DNA from: an uncultured Bacilli bacterium
GTDB taxonomy: Bacteria > Bacillota_I > Bacilli_A > RF39 > UBA660
Reading direction: 5' to 3'
DNA: 27,973 bases
NCBI GenBank assembly: GCA_947632625.1
Contig: CANRPZ010000006.1
Location: 1-27,973, forward strand
Within the stretch, counting starts at the first letter, position 1. Each line of letters begins with the position of its first letter. The position numbers and the translations under genes are program-made. Below the pieces are notes generated by a model, which was not told the origin of the DNA, did no database searches, and saw nothing but the letters and a program-made list of their open reading frames with translations. Positions 6,536-14,355 of the stretch are shown piece after piece.

Positions 6536-8626
6536 ATGCTAACATTAGTTTTTGTTTTAAACATATTTAAATATGGATTAAGTGGTGTACTTCTATTTTT
6601 AGATGCCATTGTTTATTATGTCGTTAGTTTATCTTTTTCACTTTTTGAATCTTTAGCGGGAGCCACTATTTTTACTCAAGAGGATTACCAAGGAATAGCT
6701 ACTAAATTTTATGTCATTATTGGTGTTGTTATGCTTTTTTTCTTGACATATATGTTGTTAAAATCATTAATTAATCCTGATGATTTAAATAAAAATGTTG
6801 GAAAAATTGCTGGTAATTTTTTTGTTTCAATTGTATTATTAGGATTAGTTCCTTTAATATTTTCTTATGCCTTTCAAATTCAAAATGCGATAATTTCTGA
6901 CAATATTATAGGCAATTTAGTTTTAAATAACTCAAACGATAATAATTCTTCATTAAGTAAACAGGGCAACTCTGCAACTTTAAGTATATTGCAAGCCTTT
7001 TTAAATAATGATGGCCATGATTTTTCAGGTGGAAAAGTAGATGGAGAAGATTATTATTGGAGTAATTTTGTTGAAGATGTAAATGATGGGCATTCAAGTG
7101 CTTTTTGGCATATAACTGCCTTTGCAGAGCCAGTCCACAAAGGAGATGTAAGTTACTTACCTGTATTTAGTACTATATGTGGTGTTTTCCTGCTTTATGT
7201 ATTGATTTCTTTTTCTTTGGATTTGGGTGTTCGAGTTGTAAAATTAGCCTTTTATGAAATTATTGCCCCAATTCCTATATTATTACGTGTTATGCCAGAA
7301 AAAAAATCAGTCTTTGATAATTGGGTAAAAGCTTGTGTTGCAACTTTTATAGAAGTTTTTATTCGCTTATTTGTTATATTTATTGTGGTGTTTTTAGCAA
7401 ACAAGATTTTAAGTAAAGGTTTTAGTGGTATTTTTTCTAATGAAGTAGGAATGCTTGGAAATGTCATTATAGTTTTAGGAATGTTCGCTTTTGCTAAACA
7501 GGCTTCAAAATTACTTGGTGATGTTATGGGAATTGATTCAGGCAATATTAAACTGGGTATTGGCGGCAAATTAAAGGCAAGTGGTTTCTTAGGAAATGCT
7601 ATTTATAATACTGGTCAAAGAACTTTAGGCGCCGTTACAGGTAGTGCAGGAGCATTTTGGAGTAAAGCAGTTAATTCTGGTAAGTTTTCGTCATTAAGAA
7701 ATAAAATTTCAAATTCAATGAAACCATTAGCTTCTTCTACTATAGCAGGATCATTTTTATATGGAGGAATTAATGGCTGGCGTGGCAAAGGACATCAATT
7801 TAATAATCAAAGACAGCTTTATTATAGCGATATTATAGGTGGAAAAGGGCATGCAGGATTATTTGGTGGGCGTAAGTTTATGGATGTTAGAATGGAAAAA
7901 GTTGAAAAAAATTTAAAAGATTCTTTAGAGAAAGAGGCAAAAACCGAAATTGCTAATGCAGAAGGATCCCAATCTTTCCAAAGAACATATCAAGAAATAT
8001 TTGCAAACCAAAATTCAGCAAATGCTGAAAAACTTGATGAATTATACGAAAGACAAAGAAAAGAACAAAGAAATTTTGAAGAAAAGAAAAAAGAAGAATT
8101 AAAAAAATTAGAAGATCGTATAGAAGAATTGAAAAATATTCTTAAAACGCAAACCGATAAAAAAATGTCTAATTTGAAAACGCAATTTGATGCTGCAGCA
8201 AGAAATGGTAATTATGAAAAAATGACGCAATTGCAACATGAGATGGATAGTCTTTCTAAGTCAGGATATGATAGCTCTGAACTTAGAGATTTAATGAATA
8301 AGCGAAGTCAAAAACTTTCAGAAAACTATCAAAATATTGAATTAGAAGCAGAAATAAAAAAATATTCTTCAATTGATGAAGCCTCTATTTTAGAAGAAAC
8401 TAGAAAAAAATTTGCTAAAGAAAATGAAAGATACAAAGCTAATAGAGATTATGTACGTAATCGTGAAATTGAACGATATGTTAAAGAATATCGTGAGCAA
8501 CATGCTGAAGATGCTGCGGTTCAAGAATCTATGTTGAAAAATGCTTTTAAAGATATGAAAGGTGTACCTGGCGGTTTAGGACCAAAACCTTTGGATAAAC
8601 CAAAAAGTGACCTTGATAAAAAATAG
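6536..8626 (+). CDS. VirB6/TrbL-like T4SS channel protein with long coiled-coil tail
   Basis: This 696-residue protein is an integral membrane protein in its first half, with helices at roughly 3-43, 58-79, 94-120, 211-250, 266-292 and 303-325, and a soluble loop between 120 and 210. The central segment around Y-E-I-I-A-P-I-P-I-L-L followed by a W-V-K-A-C helix is typical of VirB6/TrbL family proteins of Gram-positive systems. After a glycine-rich stretch (about 335-430), residues 450-690 are highly charged and helical, rich in Glu and Lys, ending with a Pro/Lys tail. VirB6 proteins form part of the inner-membrane channel. The long cytoplasmic coiled coil is unusual in length and may contact the ATPases or cargo. 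AAAGGGG precedes ATG 6536, and PrgI and VirB4 follow in the usual order. Confidence 0.75.
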   Translation: MLTLVFVLNIFKYGLSGVLLFLDAIVYYVVSLSFSLFESLAGATIFTQEDYQGIATKFYVIIGVVMLFFLTYMLLKSLINPDDLNKNVGKIAGNFFVSIVLLGLVPLIFSYAFQIQNAIISDNIIGNLVLNNSNDNNSSLSKQGNSATLSILQAFLNNDGHDFSGGKVDGEDYYWSNFVEDVNDGHSSAFWHITAFAEPVHKGDVSYLPVFSTICGVFLLYVLISFSLDLGVRVVKLAFYEIIAPIPILLRVMPEKKSVFDNWVKACVATFIEVFIRLFVIFIVVFLANKILSKGFSGIFSNEVGMLGNVIIVLGMFAFAKQASKLLGDVMGIDSGNIKLGIGGKLKASGFLGNAIYNTGQRTLGAVTGSAGAFWSKAVNSGKFSSLRNKISNSMKPLASSTIAGSFLYGGINGWRGKGHQFNNQRQLYYSDIIGGKGHAGLFGGRKFMDVRMEKVEKNLKDSLEKEAKTEIANAEGSQSFQRTYQEIFANQNSANAEKLDELYERQRKEQRNFEEKKKEELKKLEDRIEELKNILKTQTDKKMSNLKTQFDAAARNGNYEKMTQLQHEMDSLSKSGYDSSELRDLMNKRSQKLSENYQNIELEAEIKKYSSIDEASILEETRKKFAKENERYKANRDYVRNREIERYVKEYREQHAEDAAVQESMLKNAFKDMKGVPGGLGPKPLDKPKSDLDKK

Positions 8627-8645
8627 AATAGGAGGATAAAAAGGG

Positions 8646-8957
8646 ATGAATAATAATTATTTAATACCAGCAAACTCAAAAAAATCGGCATTAATACTTG
8701 GCTTTTTTACACCGGTTGATTTAGTAATATTTGGAATAGGTTGCACTATTACTTTGGGTTTGCTATTCTTATTTAATGATAGAATGGATATGGGATTATT
8801 ACTTCTTGTATTGTCTCCAGCGCTTGTAGCAACATTTTTAGTTATGCCTGTTCCAAATTATCATAATGTGTTACAATTATTAACAAATATAATAGTATTT
8901 GCATTTGGTAGAAAGAGGTTATATTGGAAAGGCTGGTGTATAAACAATGAAAAATAG
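8646..8957 (+). CDS. PrgI/VirB3-like T4SS membrane protein
   Basis: This 103-residue protein has two close transmembrane helices (about 26-44 and 51-69) and an amphipathic tail that includes P-V-P-N-Y-H-N, a feature of the PrgI family. PrgI proteins are the Gram-positive counterparts of VirB3 and sit directly before VirB4 in most such loci, as here. Length and position both fit. The start has a strong AGGAGG site. The stop codon lies 11 bases inside the next gene, so translation is coupled. Confidence 0.75.
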   Translation: MNNNYLIPANSKKSALILGFFTPVDLVIFGIGCTITLGLLFLFNDRMDMGLLLLVLSPALVATFLVMPVPNYHNVLQLLTNIIVFAFGRKRLYWKGWCINNEK

Positions 8958-9504
8958 CAAAGTTGCAAGCAAATATACAGAAGATTGGATACCGATTAAA
9001 CAAATTATGAATGGAATGATACAACTAGATTCTGGAGAATATGTAACAGGAGTGAAAGTAGCTCCTAAAAATATATTTATATTGGATCAAGATACTCAAA
9101 ATCAAACCATTTATAATTTAAGAAATTTTTATAACACAATGGATTATGAATTTTGGTTAATTATTGCAGATCGACCAGTTGATATCAATGTGCATTTATC
9201 ACAATTACAAATTCTTTATAATAATGCAAATAGTGGGGCAATTCGAAAACTTATTATGCAAGATATAAATAAAGCCAATATGTTTATGAGTGCCGAATAT
9301 AATGTTGTAGATACCGAATATTTTATATTATTTAAAGAAAAGAAATTGGAAATTGTCCAAAAACGTATTCATAATTTAATTAATAATTTAGCAACTTGTG
9401 GTCTTAATTCAACACAAGTATCGAACAATGATTTAAGAATGCTTATCGATAATTTCTTTAATGGTGGGGGAGCAACTACACTAGGGACGGTGATGCCAGA
9501 ATGA
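8947..9504 (+). CDS. VirB4 N-terminal module encoded as a separate gene
   Basis: This 185-residue soluble protein begins with a segment (W-I-P-I-K-Q-I, then L-D-S-G-E-Y-V-T-G-V-K-V) resembling the first domain of TraC/VirB4-type ATPases of Gram-positive systems. It has no P-loop. It overlaps PrgI at its start and VirB4 at its end (ATGA at 9501). Its 185 residues plus the 594 of the next product give about 780, the usual size of an intact VirB4. The natural reading is a VirB4 divided into two coupled polypeptides. The frame is clean and both parts have sensible ends, so this looks like a stable split and not a sequencing error. Its family assignment rests on context and weak sequence resemblance. 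Confidence 0.6.
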   Translation: MKNSKVASKYTEDWIPIKQIMNGMIQLDSGEYVTGVKVAPKNIFILDQDTQNQTIYNLRNFYNTMDYEFWLIIADRPVDINVHLSQLQILYNNANSGAIRKLIMQDINKANMFMSAEYNVVDTEYFILFKEKKLEIVQKRIHNLINNLATCGLNSTQVSNNDLRMLIDNFFNGGGATTLGTVMPE

Positions 9505-11285
9505 ATATAAAAAGTCAATTAGCCCCAAAAGGGATTGAATTTAAACCAACCGAAATGATGATTAGTGGTAAATATTGTACCATTCTTACAATTGTTACGT
9601 ACCCTAAATACATTTCGGAAGGGTATCTGGCTAACATCACCAATATTTCTGGGGTAAAAGTAGCCATTAAACATATACCCATTGCTTTTTCAACATTACA
9701 ACGAATGCTTAATAAAGAAATTGCCGATTTAAAACAAAGATATCAAACAGAAAATGATAAAACCTTTCAAGAACGAATTCGTCAAGATTATGAATCTCTA
9801 GAACAATTTATTCAAATGCTTGCTGCAACACAAGCTAGAATCTTTGATTTCCAAATGCATTTATTTATTTCAGCCGATAATAAAGAAGAACTAGAAATGA
9901 AGAAAATGCAAGTTAGAAATTATCTTGAAGGTATGGGAATGCGTGGAATTCCATTAATGTTTGAACAAGAAAAAGTATTAAAATCTATCTTACCGATTTT
10001 CCCTAAACAAGATATTGAAAATCGTGTTGGAACACCAATTCCATCTGTTACAATTGCTGCAATGTATCCTTTTATTTTTGATAGCATAAAAGATCCTGGC
10101 AATAGTATTTTATTTGGTGTTGATTTTTCTGGTGGAGTTGTTTTATTTAATCAATTTTTATATAAGATTAAAAAAGAAAACAATCGTAACAATGCCAATA
10201 TGATAATTTTAGGTACAAGTGGTAGTGGAAAATCAACAGCTGCTAAATTACTAATTCGTGGACACTTAAGAAATGGTTATAAAGTTGTATGTATCGACCC
10301 TGAAGGCGAACTTGCTGAAATGACTCATTTTGTTGGCGGAGATTTCTTGGATTTAGGTAAAGGTGGAGAATTTGGTATGATTAATCCCCTTGAAATTGTT
10401 GTAGATGCGGATGAAGAAGAAATTGAACAAGGCCTTGGTTATACCGTTTTAACAAGAACTCTTCAACAATTAAAGGCGTTTATGAAATATTATTCTCCAT
10501 CTATTGAAGAAGATGTCTTAACAATGTTTAGTGAGGTTGTACAAGATACATATAAACGTTATAAAATTGATTATGATACGGACTTTACAAAACTTACGGC
10601 TAATGATTATCCAACATTTGATGATGTCTATGCAACGATTAAAGGACGCCTTTTATCAATGCCAGATAAGACGCATGAAAAAGATGTTATGGAACGTCTT
10701 GAATTAAAGGTAAGACCTCTTGTTAAAGAATTAAGATATTATTTTACTGGACATACAACGTTAAGTATCGAAAGTGATTTTATTGTATTTAATATAAGAG
10801 AACTAATGAATAGTGATGAAAATATTAAAAATGCTTTGTTCTTTAATATTTTAAAATATGCTTGGGGCTTATGTTTAGATAAAGAGGTTGATACGGTAAT
10901 GTGTGTAGATGAAGCACATGTACTTTTATCAACTCGTAATGAACTTGGTGCTGAATTCCTAGCCCAAATTCAAAGACGTAGTCGTAAGTACAATACAGGA
11001 ACCATTATCATTACGCAACAACCTACCGATTTTGCTGCTCCGAATGTTTTGGTACATGGTAAAGCTATATTTGATAATGCTGCTTATTATTTAATAATGG
11101 GCTTACGTAAACAAGCAACAGAAGATTTAGGCAAATTAATTGACTTAAATGATGCGGAACAAGAAAGTATTAAATATTATAATCAAGGGGAAGGACTCTT
11201 TATCTGTGGTAATAGAAGAATGCGTATTAATGTTATAGTAACGCAAGAAGAATTAGATTCATTTGGAAGCGGTGGCGGACTATAA
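9501..11285 (+). CDS. virB4: VirB4-like T4SS ATPase
   Basis: This 594-residue protein has an N-terminal CagE/TrbE-type region (about 1-225) and a C-terminal RecA-like motor. Walker A is G-T-S-G-S-G-K-S-T at about 238-246, Walker B is V-M-C-V-D-E-A-H-V at about 466-474, and a Q-R-R-S-R-K-Y-N-T-G segment with I-I-T-Q-Q-P follows, all as in VirB4/TraC ATPases. VirB4 powers pilus assembly and substrate transport at the inner face of the membrane. GGTGATG upstream and the ATGA overlap explain how it is translated. The missing start of the family sequence is in the previous gene. This is one of the two firmest T4SS assignments in the window, with VirD4. Confidence 0.93.
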   Translation: MNIKSQLAPKGIEFKPTEMMISGKYCTILTIVTYPKYISEGYLANITNISGVKVAIKHIPIAFSTLQRMLNKEIADLKQRYQTENDKTFQERIRQDYESLEQFIQMLAATQARIFDFQMHLFISADNKEELEMKKMQVRNYLEGMGMRGIPLMFEQEKVLKSILPIFPKQDIENRVGTPIPSVTIAAMYPFIFDSIKDPGNSILFGVDFSGGVVLFNQFLYKIKKENNRNNANMIILGTSGSGKSTAAKLLIRGHLRNGYKVVCIDPEGELAEMTHFVGGDFLDLGKGGEFGMINPLEIVVDADEEEIEQGLGYTVLTRTLQQLKAFMKYYSPSIEEDVLTMFSEVVQDTYKRYKIDYDTDFTKLTANDYPTFDDVYATIKGRLLSMPDKTHEKDVMERLELKVRPLVKELRYYFTGHTTLSIESDFIVFNIRELMNSDENIKNALFFNILKYAWGLCLDKEVDTVMCVDEAHVLLSTRNELGAEFLAQIQRRSRKYNTGTIIITQQPTDFAAPNVLVHGKAIFDNAAYYLIMGLRKQATEDLGKLIDLNDAEQESIKYYNQGEGLFICGNRRMRINVIVTQEELDSFGSGGGL

Positions 11286-11305
11286 CAGTGTAAGTAGGTG
11301 AGGGT

Positions 11306-13399
11306 ATGGACTTTCAAGATAAAAATTTAATGGATGAAAATGAAATAAATTCAACAGAAGGATTTGCAAATAATATCGCAAATCCTTCTTCTAGTGAAGA
11401 AGAAACTAACGAAGATTTATTAAATGAAGACCCTATAGAAAAAAATGAAAACTTTCTTTCTAGAAAAATAGATGGAGCTGTCAAAGAAGCTAGAGCAGTA
11501 GCAAGCAAAAAAATTCTTTCTTTAATTTTTAAACATCCATTATTTTGGATAGTTTTAGGAGTCGGTCTACTTATATTTATAGCTATTTTAATCTATCATA
11601 TGGATTTTGACTTGAATGGTATAGGAGAAATAAAACCTGAATATTATGAAAATTTTACTTGTGATACAATCTATTTGACTTGGGAAGATGAATCTTATAC
11701 CCGTTTGCATAGCAAAGATGAAGATTACCAAATGGTTACAGACCCAAGCCTAGTAGATATTAGTAATCATGAAAGATACCAATATGAAACGTATGGTATA
11801 GATGAATATATTACAGGAATTGTTTGGACGGATAACAATAACGCAATGGATGTGGATAATGAAATTGTTTATCAAGCAATGGCTATAGCGGCAAGAAGCC
11901 GATTAATTGCAAATTTACCAGATAACTGTGTTGTTTTAAAATACTTTAATGAACAAGCCCAAAGCTTTACAAAATTAGAGGGAACAGAAGAAAAGTATGG
12001 AGAAATTTCTAGTGCTATCCGAATGACCCAAGGAATTATTATTGGTAGAGATAAAAATATTATTTCTGCTTTATATGAACCGTTTAGTTATACTGAAAAA
12101 CGAAACGAAGATGATGAACGAGGTTATTTTTATCACATGATAAATGAAAATGAAGAATCTGAACAAGTAATTCCAGCTGAATGGGTAGCCGATTTAGAAA
12201 TTTCAAAAGGGAAAAAAATTCCCAAAGTAAAAGAATCCCATACTAAAATGCTAGAATCTATGAGTTTATACGGTGCTAAATATTTACTAGAAAAAGTAGA
12301 TTCTCAATATGAATTGTATCGAATACTAGAAACTTATTATGGAAGGGATATTGAATACTACACAATAAGCGAATCTTTTTTAGGAGATGGATTATTTGGA
12401 GCTAGTAATTGTATGTGGTGGCCAGTAGGTAATTTAGAAACTAGTACGGAAAATGGAATCATGTATTCGACTGGAGATCCTTATTCAACAAATATTTCGA
12501 GTGGCTTTGGAAATAGAAATGCCCCTACAGCCGGAGCAAGTACTAATCATCAGGCTGTTGATATATCCGGAAACAATATGGATGGTGCTATTAACATTGT
12601 TTCAGTAGCAGATGGAACGGTTATTGCTGTTAATACAGGTTGTGTACGAGGGGATGCTTTATGTGGCGGGGGACTTGGAAATTATGTAAAAATTCAACAT
12701 AATGATGGAACAGTTACTCGTTATGGTCACATGCATACTGTTTATGTAAGTAATGGTGATAAAATAAAACAAGGCCAAGTAATTGGACTTATGGGTTCAA
12801 CAGGAACATCAACTGGAGTTCATTTGGATTTTCAAATTTTAGTAAATGGTACTCCTGTTAATCCTTTAAATTATATATCAGCTACAAATCCAAGAAATAG
12901 TTGTCTTGTAATTCCAGGAAGTACTGGTAATGGAAATGTATTTGTAGGAGGAAATGATTTTATCACATGGATTTCGTCTTATGCCGTTGAAGATATGCAT
13001 TCTTCCAATATATTAGCGTCTATAACAATTGCTCAAGCCATATTAGAAAGTAATTGGGGAAAAAGTACTTTGTCTGCTAAATATAATAATTTCTTTGGAA
13101 TGAAAGCTGGAAGTTCTTGGAATGGAAAAATTGTAAACTTACCGACAACTGAATGTAATAATAATGATTGTTATAAAACAACTGCTACATGGCGTGTTTA
13201 TGATAATGCACTTGCATCTATAAAAGATCATTCTAGATTATTAAGTTCGAATAGATATAAAGGAGTTGTTGGAGAAAAAAATTATACTACAGCTATTGAA
13301 AATATTAAAAATGGTGGTTATGCTACAGATCCAAACTATGTTTCTAAAATTACTGATTTGATTAGAAAATATGGTTTAGACCAATATGATAGAATGTGA
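11306..13399 (+). CDS. SpoIID-like, M23 peptidase and GH73 glucosaminidase cell-wall enzyme
   Basis: This 697-residue protein has an acidic cytoplasmic start (1-75), one transmembrane helix (about 77-99) and three exterior parts. Residues about 160-275 resemble SpoIID (Q-A-M-A-I-A-A-R-S, then A-I-R-M-T-Q-G), but the expected catalytic Glu appears as T-D-N. Residues about 395-520 are an M23 endopeptidase with H-Q-A-V-D, G-H-M-H and, in place of H-x-H, H-L-D-F. Residues about 550-697 are a glucosaminidase (GH73-like) with I-L-E-S-N-W-G and N-N-F-F-G-M. Bifunctional wall hydrolases (CwlT, VirB1 role) are standard in Gram-positive T4SS and open the wall for the channel. It follows VirB4 after 20 bases, with AGGTGAGGG as ribosome site. 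Confidence 0.82.
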   Translation: MDFQDKNLMDENEINSTEGFANNIANPSSSEEETNEDLLNEDPIEKNENFLSRKIDGAVKEARAVASKKILSLIFKHPLFWIVLGVGLLIFIAILIYHMDFDLNGIGEIKPEYYENFTCDTIYLTWEDESYTRLHSKDEDYQMVTDPSLVDISNHERYQYETYGIDEYITGIVWTDNNNAMDVDNEIVYQAMAIAARSRLIANLPDNCVVLKYFNEQAQSFTKLEGTEEKYGEISSAIRMTQGIIIGRDKNIISALYEPFSYTEKRNEDDERGYFYHMINENEESEQVIPAEWVADLEISKGKKIPKVKESHTKMLESMSLYGAKYLLEKVDSQYELYRILETYYGRDIEYYTISESFLGDGLFGASNCMWWPVGNLETSTENGIMYSTGDPYSTNISSGFGNRNAPTAGASTNHQAVDISGNNMDGAINIVSVADGTVIAVNTGCVRGDALCGGGLGNYVKIQHNDGTVTRYGHMHTVYVSNGDKIKQGQVIGLMGSTGTSTGVHLDFQILVNGTPVNPLNYISATNPRNSCLVIPGSTGNGNVFVGGNDFITWISSYAVEDMHSSNILASITIAQAILESNWGKSTLSAKYNNFFGMKAGSSWNGKIVNLPTTECNNNDCYKTTATWRVYDNALASIKDHSRLLSSNRYKGVVGEKNYTTAIENIKNGGYATDPNYVSKITDLIRKYGLDQYDRM

Positions 13400-13407
13400 G
13401 TGATAAA

Positions 13408-14298
13408 ATGAAAGAAAATCAAATTAAAATAATGATTTATTTAATACTTGTTATTATATTTATAGGAATAGGCATATTGTTTATTTATTTAACAAAATCT
13501 GAAGATTTAGAGGAAATTCATGACCCTATTACAGAAAATTATAATTTTCAAGAAGTTTATGACATTAATGAATATCAAATGGTTTATACTAGCATAAATG
13601 CGTATTTCAATATGAGAAATTATCAACCTGAAAATCTATCAAATTTACTTTTAAATGATTATAAAAATCAAAATCATATTACATTAAATAATATTGATAA
13701 TTTTGTAGAAAAAAAATACGAATATTACAATTACAATCTTACGGATTTAGTAAAATATGCAAATCAATATTATTCTATATATTATATTCAAGGAAAGTAT
13801 AAATTAGAATCATTAGATACGCTTATAGAAGAAATAAATGTTAAAGATATTTTAATTATCGATATTGTAAATAATAGTTATGCTATTATTCCTTTAATCA
13901 ATAATAATTTGAATAAAACCTTCGATGATTTAATAAAAGAGTATTCTTTAGAAAATTATAGTCAAGAAATTAAAAATAATGAAAATAATGAAGTAGAACA
14001 TGTCACAATAAGTGAATTTAATGAAGCCAATATGTACTATAATGAATATATTAATTTATTATTTAACGATTGTAATCAAGCCTATAATTTAGTTGAAAAT
14101 GAAACTAAAAATAAATATCAAACTTTCGATGAATTTAAATCAGTTTGTTCATTTTATAAAATAACTCCATCTATGGTAAAATATACAACAGAAAACACGG
14201 AAGAAGGAAAGACAATTGAAATTACTGACAATTATGGGCATAGATATATGTTTATTTTAGAAAGTGTAAAAAAATATAAGGTTAATATTTTGAAATAA
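13408..14298 (+). CDS. Single-helix exterior protein, possibly VirB8/TcpC-like
   Basis: This 296-residue protein has one transmembrane helix near the start (about 6-29) and an exterior region rich in Asn, Tyr, Ile and Glu. Two stretches, around 50-130 and 205-296, share a similar plan: a helix with Y-x-N-L or Y-I-N-L-L, a Tyr- and Asn-rich segment, then strands. This recalls the tandem NTF2-like domains of TcpC, the Gram-positive counterpart of VirB8. VirB8 proteins link the channel parts, and a T4SS without one would be odd. The resemblance is weak and structural, so this stays tentative. The reading frame also allows GTG 13396, overlapping the previous stop, but ATG 13408 is better placed behind GTGAG. 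Confidence 0.5.
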   Translation: MKENQIKIMIYLILVIIFIGIGILFIYLTKSEDLEEIHDPITENYNFQEVYDINEYQMVYTSINAYFNMRNYQPENLSNLLLNDYKNQNHITLNNIDNFVEKKYEYYNYNLTDLVKYANQYYSIYYIQGKYKLESLDTLIEEINVKDILIIDIVNNSYAIIPLINNNLNKTFDDLIKEYSLENYSQEIKNNENNEVEHVTISEFNEANMYYNEYINLLFNDCNQAYNLVENETKNKYQTFDEFKSVCSFYKITPSMVKYTTENTEEGKTIEITDNYGHRYMFILESVKKYKVNILK

Positions 14299-14301
14299 AA
14301 C

Positions 14302-14330
14302 TTTAATAATTATTTGTTTTATTGTATAAT
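14302..14330 (+). promoter_or_regulatory. Promoter for the VirD4 gene
   Basis: A perfect TATAAT (14325-14330) is preceded after 17 bases by TTTAAT (14302-14307, three of six matches). It lies between the previous stop and the ribosome site GAAAGGA (14341-14347), suggesting VirD4 can be made independently of the channel genes. Confidence 0.55.
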
Positions 14331-14355
14331 AATCAAAAGTGAAAGGATAATGTTT

